From: Lysinibacillus cavernae
GTDB lineage: Bacteria > Bacillota > Bacilli > Bacillales_A > Planococcaceae
Assembly: GCF_009724685.1 (NCBI RefSeq)
Contig: NZ_WMEF01000016.1
Span: 1 to 64,000, forward strand
Reading direction: 5' to 3'
DNA: 64,000 bases
Under the pieces are notes generated by a model. That model did not search any database. It saw only the letters and a program-made list of their open reading frames with translations, and was not told where the DNA came from. Position numbers and translations under genes: made by a program. This document shows, piece after piece, positions 41,648 to 49,627 of the stretch (position 1 is its first letter; every line of letters begins with the position of its first letter).

Positions 41648-42493
41648 TTAAGATTTCGCTAGTTCAATAAAACCTTCACCAAAGACGTCCCTTACATCAT
41701 GAATGGCAATAAAGGCGTCCTTATCGATTTCTTTGACAATTTTTTTGAGCTTTACAACTTCTTGCTTACTAATAACAATATACAGAATTTCCTTTTGTTC
41801 CTTTGTATAATAGCCATGACCAGAAAGTACAGTAACTCCACGGTTCATATAAGCAGTCACCTGTCCAGCAATGTCACCTGGTTTTTTAGAGATGATTGTA
41901 ACAGCCTTTTTAGGGTTAACTCCTTCAATGACAAACTCCATCACCTTTGTACCAACATATAGCATGACAATCGTTAACATTAATGCCTCTGCACCAATAA
42001 TAAAATAAGATGAAAAAGCAACAATTAAATCGAAGAATAATAGTCCATAGCTAATACTCCAACCAAGATATTTGTTGGTAATTCTAGCTAAAATTGTAGA
42101 TCCTGCTGTTGTGCCACCGACTCTTATAATTAAGCCAATACCAACACCAGCAAATACTCCACCAAAGATTGTATTAACGATAATTTCATCTGAGGAAATA
42201 GACCAAGATTCTGTTAAATGTAAGAATAACGAATGGAAAGAGACCGCGATGATTGTATAAATTGTTGTTTGTCTATTTAGAAATTTATAACCAACTATTA
42301 GTAAAGCTGCATTCATGGCAAAGCTGACAATACTCGGAGACCATCCAAAAAGATAATAGGCAATAATCGTTAAGCCAGTTACGCCACCTTCACCCAAATC
42401 ATTCGGAATGACAAATAAGTTAACTGCCAGGGCAAAAAGCAATGAGCCAAGCATAATCATAAAAATATCGATAACGTATTTTTTCATCCACAT
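41648..42493 (-). CDS. YitT-family membrane protein
   Basis: A 281-residue protein of the YitT family: five or six N-terminal membrane helices (about 5-190) including GEGGVTGLTIIAYYLF and RVGGTTAGSTILARI, and a C-terminal cytoplasmic DUF2179 domain (about 215-275). Function is unknown in the family; it is common in several copies in Bacilli. A single-gene transcript. Confidence 0.88.
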   Translation of the reverse strand: MWMKKYVIDIFMIMLGSLLFALAVNLFVIPNDLGEGGVTGLTIIAYYLFGWSPSIVSFAMNAALLIVGYKFLNRQTTIYTIIAVSFHSLFLHLTESWSISSDEIIVNTIFGGVFAGVGIGLIIRVGGTTAGSTILARITNKYLGWSISYGLLFFDLIVAFSSYFIIGAEALMLTIVMLYVGTKVMEFVIEGVNPKKAVTIISKKPGDIAGQVTAYMNRGVTVLSGHGYYTKEQKEILYIVISKQEVVKLKKIVKEIDKDAFIAIHDVRDVFGEGFIELAKS

Positions 42494-42630
42494 AACACCA
42501 CCAAATCAAATTTTATTTTTTCTTAAATTCCATACTATATCAGGTTTTCTCCAAATGATATACTTTTTGACAAGTTCATTTATGATATATCGACAATAAT
42601 TAGTGTGCCTATAGAGAAAATTTTTGAAAC

Positions 42631-42658
42631 TTGACATATGATAGATAAATTTTATAAT
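42631..42658 (+). promoter_or_regulatory. SigA promoter of the ABC-F leader
   Basis: TTGACA (42631-42636) and TATAAT (42653-42658), both consensus, are 16 bases apart. The transcript would carry a leader of about 350 bases before the ABC-F start. Confidence 0.88.
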
Positions 42659-42690
42659 AGTCGTAATACTTCAAGGAGGATTGTTAAAAA

Positions 42691-42735
42691 ATGACACATG
42701 CTATGAGACTACGTTTCCAAGTTTTGAGCCAGTAA
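42691..42735 (+). CDS. ErmDL-like macrolide-arrest leader peptide
   Basis: A 14-codon ORF behind AAGGAGG encodes MTHAMRLRFQVLSQ. This is close, residue for residue and in length, to the ErmD leader peptide MTHSMRLRFPTLNQ, whose RLR motif makes macrolide-bound ribosomes stall. Its codons 6-9 also form the 5' arm of a terminator-like stem (42706-42716 with 42774-42787), so a stalled ribosome would prevent that stem from forming. Confidence 0.87.
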   Translation: MTHAMRLRFQVLSQ

Positions 42736-42797
42736 CTGAATAGGGTCAAAAACTCTGTTTGTGAAACCAGAGTAAACGGGATAGTCTGTCCTTTTTT
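42706..42797 (+). terminator. Attenuator overlapping the leader peptide codons
   Basis: AGACTACGTTT (42706-42716) pairs with AAACG then TAGTCT (42774-42787) apart from a 3-base bulge, and encloses a second stem ACTCTG/CAGAGT (42752-42773 region). The outer stem is followed by GTCC and six T (42792-42797). Its 5' arm lies within the leader ORF, as in ermD/ermK-type transcription attenuation. Confidence 0.65.
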
Positions 42798-42866
42798 AAT
42801 CATCTTCATGGGCTTTTGCCTTCTTTTTGGTGAGGATACTACTAATAATATCTCTTTTACTTTTAT

Positions 42867-42891
42867 CACAGGCAAATTGCCTGTGTTTTTT
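42867..42891 (+). terminator. Second terminator in the ABC-F leader
   Basis: CACAGGC (42867-42873) pairs perfectly with GCCTGTG (42879-42885) across AAATT, followed by six T. It lies upstream of the ABC-F gene on the same strand, so it must be bypassed for expression. Confidence 0.85.
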
Positions 42892-42914
42892 ATTGTATGT
42901 AGGGAGGAAAGTTA

Positions 42915-42938
42915 ATGTATAGTCTCTTATTCTTTTAA
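42915..42938 (+). CDS. Second mini-ORF of the ABC-F leader (7 codons)
   Basis: ATG 42915 follows GGGAGGAAAG at ideal distance and encodes MYSLLFF before a stop. The stop codon is the start of a hairpin (42938-42947 with 42955-42964), which overlaps a mutually exclusive one (42959-42965 with 42981-42987). It is either a second regulatory peptide or a translation platform. Confidence 0.5.
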   Translation: MYSLLFF

Positions 42939-43014
42939 TACGAGCTTTAAATAGAAGCTCGTATCGATACCATAGCTATTGATACGAAATGATTAAATTT
43001 CGGGAGGTAGCAAC

Positions 43015-44463
43015 ATGGAAAAGGTTAGTTTTGAATTAGAAAATGTAGTCGTTACTTATTTAGATAAAGAGGTATTAAATATTGAAAAATTAGCTGTTCA
43101 TCAATTTGACCGAATCGGAATCGTAGGTAAAAATGGTGCAGGTAAAAGTACGTTGATGAAGTTACTTGCTAGCAAGATTCAACCGACAAGTGGGAAATTG
43201 AAAAGCCATGTTCATTTTGGATATTTTGAACAAATGGCAGCACCAATGTTAGGAGAGGCAGATGCCCAATTATTAGGGAAATTAGCTGTCCCCACTTATT
43301 CTGAAGGACTAAGTGGTGGGGAGCAGACAAGGTTGAAGCTTGCACAACTATTTTCTTCCTATGCGGAAGCTTTGCTTATAGATGAGCCGACAACACATTT
43401 GGATCAAGAGGGTATCTCATTTTTACTTGATGAATTACGTTATTATTATGGTGCGCTAATACTCATTAGTCATGATCGTGCAGTCCTAGATGAACTAGTC
43501 ACAACGATTTGGGAGGTAGATGGAGGCAGGGTAACCATCTATTCAGGGAATTACAACGATTACGCTTCACAAAAACAATTGGAGAGAGATCAACAAAGTC
43601 AGGCACATGTTCTTTTCTTGAAAGAAAAAAGTCGCCTCGAAAAAGCTGTCGATGAAAAAATGAAAAAGGCAGAAAAGATTACACAGGCAGGTAGCATGTC
43701 AAAAAGAGAGGCCAATGCAAAACCTAATCGCATGTTTATGACAAAATCCAAGGGTACCAGTCAAAAAAATGTACAGCGTGCAGCCAAAGCAATTGAACAT
43801 CGAATAGAGAAGCTTCAGAAAGTAGAGGCGGTACAGGAAGAAAGAAAAATAGTCTTCCGACAATCGAAAGCCTTGAAACTACACAATAAATTTCCGATTA
43901 TGGCAGATCGATTCACTTTACGTGTTCCAGAAAAAATCCTATTGGATGAAGTAAGCTTCCAAATACCTTTAGGTAAAAAAATTGCACTTACGGGCTGTAA
44001 CGGTTGCGGTAAGAGTACATTACTACATCAAATCGCTACTCATGGGGAAGAGTTAACTATTTCTCCAAAGGCGAAAATAGGCTATTTTCACCAGATGAGC
44101 TACCAATTTAAAAGTGAAGAGACGGTTCTCCAATATTTGAAAAATCGCTCTGAATATGATGAAGGCTTATTACGAAGTGTTCTTCATTCCATGCAGTTTG
44201 TAGGAACGGATATACAAAAAGGCGTGAAGTCATTAAGTGGTGGTGAAGCCATACGTCTCCAGCTTTGTCATCTGTTTTTGGGGGATTATAATATTTTATT
44301 GTTGGATGAACCAACAAATTTTTTAGATATTCAAGCATTGGAGGCACTGGAGCAATTTATCATTGCTTATGAGGGAACAATAATTTTTGTGACACATGAT
44401 AAAAATTTCATCGAGAATGTAGCGGATGTACAATTTACTATAGAAAATAACAAGATTTATTAA
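43015..44463 (+). CDS. ABC-F ribosomal protection protein, Msr-like
   Basis: A 482-residue protein with two ABC domains and no membrane segment. Walker A motifs are GKNGAGKST (about 38) and GCNGCGKST (about 328), signatures LSGGEQTRLKLAQ and LSGGEAIRLQLCH, Walker B LIDEPTTHLD and LLDEPTNFLD. Between them lies a long charged interdomain linker (about 190-285), the part that reaches the ribosomal exit site. Layout and segments such as YYYGALILISHDRAVLDEL resemble Msr(A). It would displace macrolide or related drugs from the ribosome, which fits the macrolide-type leader upstream. RBS GGGAGG precedes ATG. Confidence 0.87.
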   Translation: MEKVSFELENVVVTYLDKEVLNIEKLAVHQFDRIGIVGKNGAGKSTLMKLLASKIQPTSGKLKSHVHFGYFEQMAAPMLGEADAQLLGKLAVPTYSEGLSGGEQTRLKLAQLFSSYAEALLIDEPTTHLDQEGISFLLDELRYYYGALILISHDRAVLDELVTTIWEVDGGRVTIYSGNYNDYASQKQLERDQQSQAHVLFLKEKSRLEKAVDEKMKKAEKITQAGSMSKREANAKPNRMFMTKSKGTSQKNVQRAAKAIEHRIEKLQKVEAVQEERKIVFRQSKALKLHNKFPIMADRFTLRVPEKILLDEVSFQIPLGKKIALTGCNGCGKSTLLHQIATHGEELTISPKAKIGYFHQMSYQFKSEETVLQYLKNRSEYDEGLLRSVLHSMQFVGTDIQKGVKSLSGGEAIRLQLCHLFLGDYNILLLDEPTNFLDIQALEALEQFIIAYEGTIIFVTHDKNFIENVADVQFTIENNKIY

Positions 44464-44466
44464 ATT

Positions 44467-44507
44467 AAAGGTGCGATTCTTCAATTAGGAGAATCGCACC
44501 CTTTTTA
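44467..44507 (+). terminator. Terminator after the ABC-F gene
   Basis: GGTGCGATTCT pairs with AGAATCGCACC (44470-44480 with 44490-44500), followed by CTTTTT. Confidence 0.9.
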
Positions 44508-44589
44508 TAGAATTTATATCAACAAGAAGGTGATAGGGAAATTTTGGCGAAGGTGTAGGTATACACTATTTAAAAAGGAATGGTAATCA

Positions 44590-45033
44590 ATGATAAATAC
44601 GGATGTGTCGACAACATTAAAAATTAATAAACCAGCCCAAAAAGTTTTTGAAGCAATTATTTCTCCTGTTGAAATCGGTCATTATTGGTTTTCGAGTAGT
44701 TCTGAAAGATGGGGCGAGGGTAAAAGAATTACTCTAAAATATGATGAATATCAAGCAGAGGGTGTTATTACCGTGCTTGAAATGGAGGCTAACAAAAAGA
44801 TTGTGTTTGCATGGGGAGAAGAGCATGGTGAAGTGACGATGGTTACCATTACTCTTGAAGAATCTCAAAGTGAGACAATTATTAAAGTAGTAGAGTCAGG
44901 ATTAAATGCACATGACCCAGAAATTGTGGCGAAAATGATGGGACAAAAAGAGGGATGGGTGTATACATTAACATGCCTTAAAGGCTATTTAGAAAATGGG
45001 ATAAGTTCTTTAAGAGCTTCATTAATTCATTGA
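44590..45033 (+). CDS. SRPBCC (AHSA1-type) domain protein
   Basis: A 147-residue START-like fold protein. It opens with a strand/helix element (STTLKINKPAQKVFEAI), has the WF-SS loop near 33-38 and IVFAWGEEHGEVTMVTITL in the sheet, and ends with the long C-terminal helix GWVYTLTCLKGYLENG. Such Aha1-like proteins bind hydrophobic ligands; no specific role is known. AAAGGAATGG precedes ATG. Confidence 0.83.
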   Translation: MINTDVSTTLKINKPAQKVFEAIISPVEIGHYWFSSSSERWGEGKRITLKYDEYQAEGVITVLEMEANKKIVFAWGEEHGEVTMVTITLEESQSETIIKVVESGLNAHDPEIVAKMMGQKEGWVYTLTCLKGYLENGISSLRASLIH

Positions 45034-45048
45034 AGTATTGAGTGAGGA

Positions 45049-45234
45049 ATGGAGCAAGAATTACCATTACGGCTAAAGGCAATGGAGCTAGCCATGAAAA
45101 AGCTTGATGAAGAAGGACTGTTTGCCTTGAATCAAGCGAGAAATTCCGTATGCATACTGGTGGAAGTGATGCCACCAGAGAAAATAAATACAAATATAGC
45201 ATTCCGATTAAATAATCGGTCGTCTATCGTATGA
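45049..45234 (+). CDS. Small hypothetical protein (61 aa), possibly truncated
   Basis: ATG 45049 follows GAGTGAGG. The 61 residues (LRLKAMELAMKKLDEEGLFA and LNQARNSVCILVEVM inside) look like a genuine helical/beta protein. After its TGA the same frame continues with QEWLLEAAEWWRDEYEK, also protein-like, so the TGA may be a nonsense mutation in a once longer gene. Family not recognised. Confidence 0.5.
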   Translation: MEQELPLRLKAMELAMKKLDEEGLFALNQARNSVCILVEVMPPEKINTNIAFRLNNRSSIV

Positions 45235-45277
45235 CAGGAATGGTTGTTGGAAGCAGCCGAGTGGTGGAGGGATGAAT

Positions 45278-46399
45278 ATGAAAAAGTTGTATTGGATAAT
45301 AGGCAGTATTTTTGTTTGTGCAGGATTAGCAATAGGTATTGTCTTTTGGAAGTTTCAAAAAGAAATCAAGAAAGATGACCCTGAATATATCGTACAATTT
45401 ATAAAGGAACATAAAGCGGATAAAAATATTTCCGTAGCCATTCAATACAATCAACAACATTGGGTGGAGTTAAACAACAAGGAACCGCTACCATTAGCAA
45501 GTACGGTTAAAATAATAATAGCCATCGCTTATGCTCAACAAGCAGCGGATGGCCGTATCAATCCACAGCAACAGGTCAGTCTAAAGGATTTAGAGACATT
45601 TTATATTCCTAAAACAGACGGTGGTGCACATGACGCTTGGATAACAAATTTAAACCTTAATGGCAAAGGTAGTGTGCCGTTAAGCGAAGTGGCCAATGGC
45701 ATGATTGCTTATAGTTCCAATGCCAATACAGAATACTTAATGCATGTATTGGGTCTTGAAAATATTAATAATGTTCTTACTCAATTAGATGTAGAGGGCC
45801 ATGAACCATTATATCCAATTGTAGGTGCACTCTATATCCCCGCTCAATTGATGGCAGAAAAAAATCTAACGAAAAAAGAAACATTGACGGTTATGCGAGA
45901 TATGGACATGACTGAATATCGGGAGAGGGCATTGTCTATCCACGCTAATTGGGTAGAGCATCCTTTGACAAAAGAAGAGCGAGCAAAGGCACAAAAAATG
46001 CTCAATATGGATATTCAAAAAGTGTGGTCTGATCGTTTAATAAGAGCTACTACAAACGATTACATCTCTATTTTAGAAAAATTGAATAGTAAAAATTACT
46101 TCAGTGAAAATGTACATAAATATTTAGATCCGGTGATGGAACAATTGATGAAGAATCCTAAAAATCAAGAATGGCTAACACACGCTGGTCAAAAAGGAGG
46201 TTCCACAGCCTTTGTCTTAACGCTAGCTGCCTATGCGAAAGATAAAGGAGGGAATCAAACGGAAATTGCCTTTTTTGCCAACAACTTAAATACATTAGAG
46301 CAGATTAAGCTCTCCAATAGTATGAATAGTTTTCAATTAAAGTTTCTTACAGACGATAAATTTCGCATGCGTCTAAAAAGGGAATTATCCGAATTGTGA
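45278..46399 (+). CDS. Membrane-anchored class A beta-lactamase-like serine hydrolase
   Basis: A 373-residue protein with an N-terminal signal anchor (about 4-26) and a serine beta-lactamase/transpeptidase fold. The active-site SxxK is Ser75-Thr-Val-Lys78, the second motif is YSSNANTEYL (SxN), and the third, GQKGGST, replaces KTG with KGG. A typical class A Glu166 omega-loop is not obvious, so a D,D-peptidase, esterase or true beta-lactamase role is open. ATG 45278 lies seven bases after GGAGG. Confidence 0.8.
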   Translation: MKKLYWIIGSIFVCAGLAIGIVFWKFQKEIKKDDPEYIVQFIKEHKADKNISVAIQYNQQHWVELNNKEPLPLASTVKIIIAIAYAQQAADGRINPQQQVSLKDLETFYIPKTDGGAHDAWITNLNLNGKGSVPLSEVANGMIAYSSNANTEYLMHVLGLENINNVLTQLDVEGHEPLYPIVGALYIPAQLMAEKNLTKKETLTVMRDMDMTEYRERALSIHANWVEHPLTKEERAKAQKMLNMDIQKVWSDRLIRATTNDYISILEKLNSKNYFSENVHKYLDPVMEQLMKNPKNQEWLTHAGQKGGSTAFVLTLAAYAKDKGGNQTEIAFFANNLNTLEQIKLSNSMNSFQLKFLTDDKFRMRLKRELSEL

Positions 46400-46539
46400 G
46401 TTGTAAGCTTTTCTGCCAATCGCCCGTAGATAACTACCCCCTATCATTTTCAGCAACCTTGTTCGTGAATGCACAGGAAGTACGTTCTTTCGTCCAGCTG
46501 CATACTATAATTTTATCATGCACGAGAGGATTGAGATCA

Positions 46540-47067
46540 ATGTATCATCCTTATTATGGTAATTATCAAATGCATAGCTACGGTTATCAACCTGTTTATT
46601 GGGCTTATCCGAATCAAGTAGAACAAGCGGCCAGAAATAGTATGCGAAATGATTACGGGCCTGAACCATTTGTTGTGGATATTGAAGAGGCTACGAAACA
46701 AAACAAAAATTATCGTACAGCACTATGGACAGGGCCCAACTTACAAGTAACAGTGATGAGTCTTTACGTAGGAGAAGATATAGGCTTAGAAGTTCACCCT
46801 CATGTAGATCAATTCATTTGTATTGAAGAGGGGCATGGAGTGACGCAAATGGGGCCAGCAAAGGATTACTTAAACTTCCAAAGGCATGTCTCTGAAGATA
46901 TGGCCATCATGGTACCTGCTGGAACATGGCATAATGTTACAAATACAGGGAATAAACCTCTAAAGCTTTATACAATTTATGCGCCACCAAACCACCCATT
47001 TGGGACTGTTCAAAGAACGAAGGCTGATGCCATGGCTGAAGAAGCGGGCTATGGACAGAGTGAATAA
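46540..47067 (+). CDS. Cupin-domain protein
   Basis: A 175-residue protein with a Tyr/His-rich N-terminus (about 1-25) and a single cupin barrel (about 60-160): EVHPHVDQFICIEEG is cupin motif 1 with the metal-binding HxH and Glu, and MVPAGTWHNVTN motif 2 with the last His. Similar bacilli proteins are uncharacterised and sometimes spore-related. ATG 46540 follows AGAGGATTGAG. A TATAAT lies at 46506-46511. Confidence 0.83.
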   Translation: MYHPYYGNYQMHSYGYQPVYWAYPNQVEQAARNSMRNDYGPEPFVVDIEEATKQNKNYRTALWTGPNLQVTVMSLYVGEDIGLEVHPHVDQFICIEEGHGVTQMGPAKDYLNFQRHVSEDMAIMVPAGTWHNVTNTGNKPLKLYTIYAPPNHPFGTVQRTKADAMAEEAGYGQSE

Positions 47068-47073
47068 GTGATT

Positions 47074-47108
47074 AAAAAGGCGTGTTTTCATACAAAACAT
47101 GCTTTTTT
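47074..47108 (+). terminator. Terminator after the cupin gene
   Basis: AAAAGGCGTGTTTT pairs with AAAACATGCTTTTTT across a short loop, with one G-T pair, ending in six T. Confidence 0.85.
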
Positions 47109-47171
47109 CCTGATATATGGTAGAATGTGTTTTAATTACAGATATTAAAAGTCTTTAATGGAGGGTGGTTA

Positions 47172-47591
47172 ATGATGAAGTACTCAAAAGCAACAAACTA
47201 TGCATTACATACAATGGTATTTTTAACGCTGACGCCTAAAGGGAAATCAATAAGTGTTGAGTCTTTAGCAGAAATGCAGAAACTATCGCCAACCTATCTT
47301 TCGAAAATATTAACAAAGCTTGTGAAGGCAGGTTTAATTGAATCGAATCCAGGTGTCAACGGTGGTTATCGCATTTCTAAGCGCCCACAAGAAATTTCTT
47401 TCTTAGATGTGATTTATGCCATTGAAGGACAAACCTCATTATTTAGTTGTGCTTCAGATCATGAAGATAACTTTCATCATCAAGGCTGTCTCATTGAGCA
47501 AGTGATGGTGGATGCTGAGCATAATATGAAAGAACAGCTTAGTAAGCAATTTATTATAGATATAGCAAATAAAATCGATTTAAAAGGATAG
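47172..47591 (+). CDS. Rrf2-family transcriptional regulator
   Basis: A 139-residue Rrf2 protein with the winged helix (about 5-70; LAEMQKLSPTYLSKILTKLVKAGLI and GGYRI wing) and a C-terminal region with Cys93 and Cys106. Iron-sulfur members such as IscR and NsrR use three cysteines, so two suggests a redox switch or a different ligand set. GGAGGG precedes ATG. It converges on a CMD-family gene. Confidence 0.87.
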   Translation: MMKYSKATNYALHTMVFLTLTPKGKSISVESLAEMQKLSPTYLSKILTKLVKAGLIESNPGVNGGYRISKRPQEISFLDVIYAIEGQTSLFSCASDHEDNFHHQGCLIEQVMVDAEHNMKEQLSKQFIIDIANKIDLKG

Positions 47592-47619
47592 CGTGTGTTA
47601 GAACACCAGATGTGATGGA

Positions 47620-47650
47620 TAGGAGCTAGGGATCTCTTCCCTAGTTCCAT
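47620..47650. terminator. Bidirectional terminator between Rrf2 and CMD genes
   Basis: GGAGCTAGGGA (47622-47632) pairs with TCCCTAGTTCC (47638-47648), with a short loop and a T-rich plus-strand tail. It lies in the gap between two converging genes. Confidence 0.7.
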
Positions 47651-48057
47651 TATTTTAATTGCATGAGAGCGCCAAAGTATTGCTGAGCTGTTGTAAAGCA
47701 AATAAATGCTAGTAGCTCACTAATTTCTGCCTCTGTCAAATAATCCTTTAAAACAGCAGTGATATTGGGTGTAGTATGACCCTTTGTGGCTAGGAAAGCT
47801 TCCGCAAAACCTGTACATACGGCTGTTTTCTCATCATAGTGCTGTGGATCGGGCTTACCCTTTGCCTTACAATACTGACAACCATTGTTTTGTGCTAATG
47901 TTTTTCGGACCTCTTCTTTTAATTGAGCGGATAGATGCCCTTCTTTTTCAAGTACTTCCCCTAACTGTTGCCAGTGCAGCTGAATTCCTTCGTTATAGCC
48001 TAATAGTTGTTGAAATGGTGTTAAGCCCTTGTCATGCAAATGAATCAGTGTCATCAA
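47650..48057 (-). CDS. Carboxymuconolactone decarboxylase-like (AhpD fold) protein
   Basis: A 135-residue helical protein of the CMD/AhpD family. CQYCKAKG (about residues 60-67) is the CxxC active-site motif of the peroxidase-like members, and residues 80-130 form the second helical half with AFICFTTAQQYFG. It probably acts in thiol-based peroxide or radical defence, inferred from fold only. It is divergent from an Lrp-type gene. Confidence 0.8.
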   Translation of the reverse strand: MMTLIHLHDKGLTPFQQLLGYNEGIQLHWQQLGEVLEKEGHLSAQLKEEVRKTLAQNNGCQYCKAKGKPDPQHYDEKTAVCTGFAEAFLATKGHTTPNITAVLKDYLTEAEISELLAFICFTTAQQYFGALMQLK

Positions 48058-48160
48058 TCATCCCTCCTTCAATTAGTGTAAAATATAAAAAATGCAGTTA
48101 ACATACAAATTCGAAGGGAATAGTTATCGTTTCCTTTTAAAAAGAAGGGATATTTCCACA

Positions 48161-48580
48161 ATGGATTTCATTAACGAAATAATACTAAAAGAATTGAAAA
48201 AAGATAGCCGAATTTCTATGAGTGAGTTAGGGAGACGGGTACATCTATCTGCGCCAGCAGTTCGTGAAAGAGTACGGCAATTAGAGGAACAAGAAGTTAT
48301 TAAGAGGTACACACTGGATATTAATAAAAAGGCGTTGGGCTTTCCAATGGAGGCTATAATCGAAGCAACAATTAAGAATAATCGTTATACAGATTTTAAA
48401 GATCATATTAAGACTTATACAAATTTGGATTTCTGTTATCGAATTTCAGGTGAAGCTTGTTTTTTATTAAAAGCCCATTTTCAGTCTTTTCCTGATGTAG
48501 AGCAATTTATTGATGCATTACAGCCATATGCACATACAAAAACCAATTTTATTTTTTCTGATATATGCGAGGACGTATAA
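48161..48580 (+). CDS. Lrp/AsnC-family transcriptional regulator
   Basis: A 139-residue Lrp protein: a helix-turn-helix (about 5-50; DSRISMSELGRRVHLSAPAVRERVRQL) and an RAM ligand-binding domain (about 65-139). It is divergent from the CMD gene across 103 bases and may control it. ATG 48161 follows AAGGGA; upstream in-frame codons from 48092 lack an RBS. The following acetyltransferase gene starts 16 bases later and may share the transcript. Confidence 0.87.
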   Translation: MDFINEIILKELKKDSRISMSELGRRVHLSAPAVRERVRQLEEQEVIKRYTLDINKKALGFPMEAIIEATIKNNRYTDFKDHIKTYTNLDFCYRISGEACFLLKAHFQSFPDVEQFIDALQPYAHTKTNFIFSDICEDV

Positions 48581-48596
48581 AAATAAGGAGCTATTT

Positions 48597-49124
48597 ATGG
48601 AAATCAAATTATTTGTAGATGATGAAATTGATGCATTAGTGCATTTATTAACTAAAAATAAATGGTTTTATCACACGAATCAACATGTAAAAGAAGAGCC
48701 CGTTCGAGCTGCGTATGCAGAGGGCTACTATCAGAATGATCGTGAAACACATTGGTTACTTGATAACGGTGAAAAGGTTGGGGTGATCTTTATTCATGAT
48801 ATAGATGATACTATCCCTCTTTTTGATATACGCTTAGATGCAAATTGTAGAGGAAAAGGATACGGTGTCAAAGTGCTCCATTGGTTACAAGATTATTTAT
48901 TTGGCGTAAAAGGTAAGATTCGTATTGAAGGTTATACAAGAGTCGATAATATTGGCATGCGAAAATGCTTTAGCAAAGCTGGTTTTGTGAAAGAAGGTTA
49001 CTTAAGAAATGCTTGGGAAAACGAAGACGGCACAGTAACTGACAGTATTGTGTATGGCGCTATTAAAGATGACTGGGTTTTAGGAAGGCCAACGCCAATT
49101 AAAATAGATGAAGTACCATTTTAA
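48597..49124 (+). CDS. GNAT-family acetyltransferase
   Basis: A 175-residue GNAT enzyme with LDANCRGKGYGVKVLHWL as the acetyl-CoA binding motif A (about 82-99) and a later RVDNIGMRKCFSKAGFVKEG motif B. Substrate unknown. AAGGAG precedes ATG 48597. It ends immediately before the leader of yunG. Confidence 0.85.
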   Translation: MEIKLFVDDEIDALVHLLTKNKWFYHTNQHVKEEPVRAAYAEGYYQNDRETHWLLDNGEKVGVIFIHDIDDTIPLFDIRLDANCRGKGYGVKVLHWLQDYLFGVKGKIRIEGYTRVDNIGMRKCFSKAGFVKEGYLRNAWENEDGTVTDSIVYGAIKDDWVLGRPTPIKIDEVPF

Positions 49125-49145
49125 GTGTTCGAAAGGAGCTCTGAC

Positions 49146-49490
49146 ATGAAAGAAGATCTAGTAAAAGCTTTAAGAAAATCTTGGTCCATGCAATCAAGTT
49201 CTAAATGGAGTATGAACAACCCTGCAAAAGGGCAATGTGGAGTGACTACTTTAGTTGTTCAAGATATTCTTGGTGGTGAAATTAAGAAGACATTTCTCGA
49301 TGAGGGCTGGCACTTCTATAATGTAATAAATGGCGTAAGAATGGATGTAACCGAGGAGCAGTTTTCTTACATAATCGAATACCAAGATATTCAATCTAAT
49401 AGGGCTGAGGCTTTTCAGGATACAAATAATGCACAATATAGCTATTTAAAATCACAAGTAGATAGCTATTTAGGTAAGGCAGGGAGTTAA
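49146..49490 (+). CDS. yunG: YunG-family protein
   Basis: A 114-residue protein similar to B. subtilis YunG, with WSMNNPAKGQCGVTTLVVQD (about 24-43) and EGWHFYNVINGVRMDVTEEQF. Cys at GQCGVT together with a later His (WHFYN) and Asp (RMDVTEEQF) resembles the order of a papain-like Cys-His-Asp arrangement, which is speculative. AAAGGAG precedes ATG 49146. Function unknown. Confidence 0.75.
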   Translation: MKEDLVKALRKSWSMQSSSKWSMNNPAKGQCGVTTLVVQDILGGEIKKTFLDEGWHFYNVINGVRMDVTEEQFSYIIEYQDIQSNRAEAFQDTNNAQYSYLKSQVDSYLGKAGS

Positions 49491-49524
49491 ATCTCTCTGC
49501 CTTTTAAAATTAAAAACAAAGGTG

Positions 49525-49554
49525 TTGACGTTTATCAAAATGTCGTGTTATTAT
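49525..49554 (+). promoter_or_regulatory. SigA promoter of the electrophile-response operon
   Basis: TTGACG (49525-49530) and TATTAT (49549-49554) are 18 bases apart, directly followed by the MhqR-like operator. Confidence 0.75.
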
Positions 49555-49572
49555 TATCTCGAATTCAAGATA
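49555..49572 (+). promoter_or_regulatory. MhqR-like operator
   Basis: TATCTCGAATTCAAGATA is an imperfect palindrome matching the MhqR box known from B. subtilis azoR2, mhqED and mhqNOP (TATCTCGAATTCGAGATA type). It begins at the base after the -10, so a bound repressor would block initiation. Related half sites AATTCAAGATA and GAATTCGAA follow at 49578-49599. Confidence 0.75.
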
Positions 49573-49627
49573 ACTAAATTCAAGATAAACGAATTCGAAC
49601 CTTTAGTTCTCGCAAGGAGGTACAATT

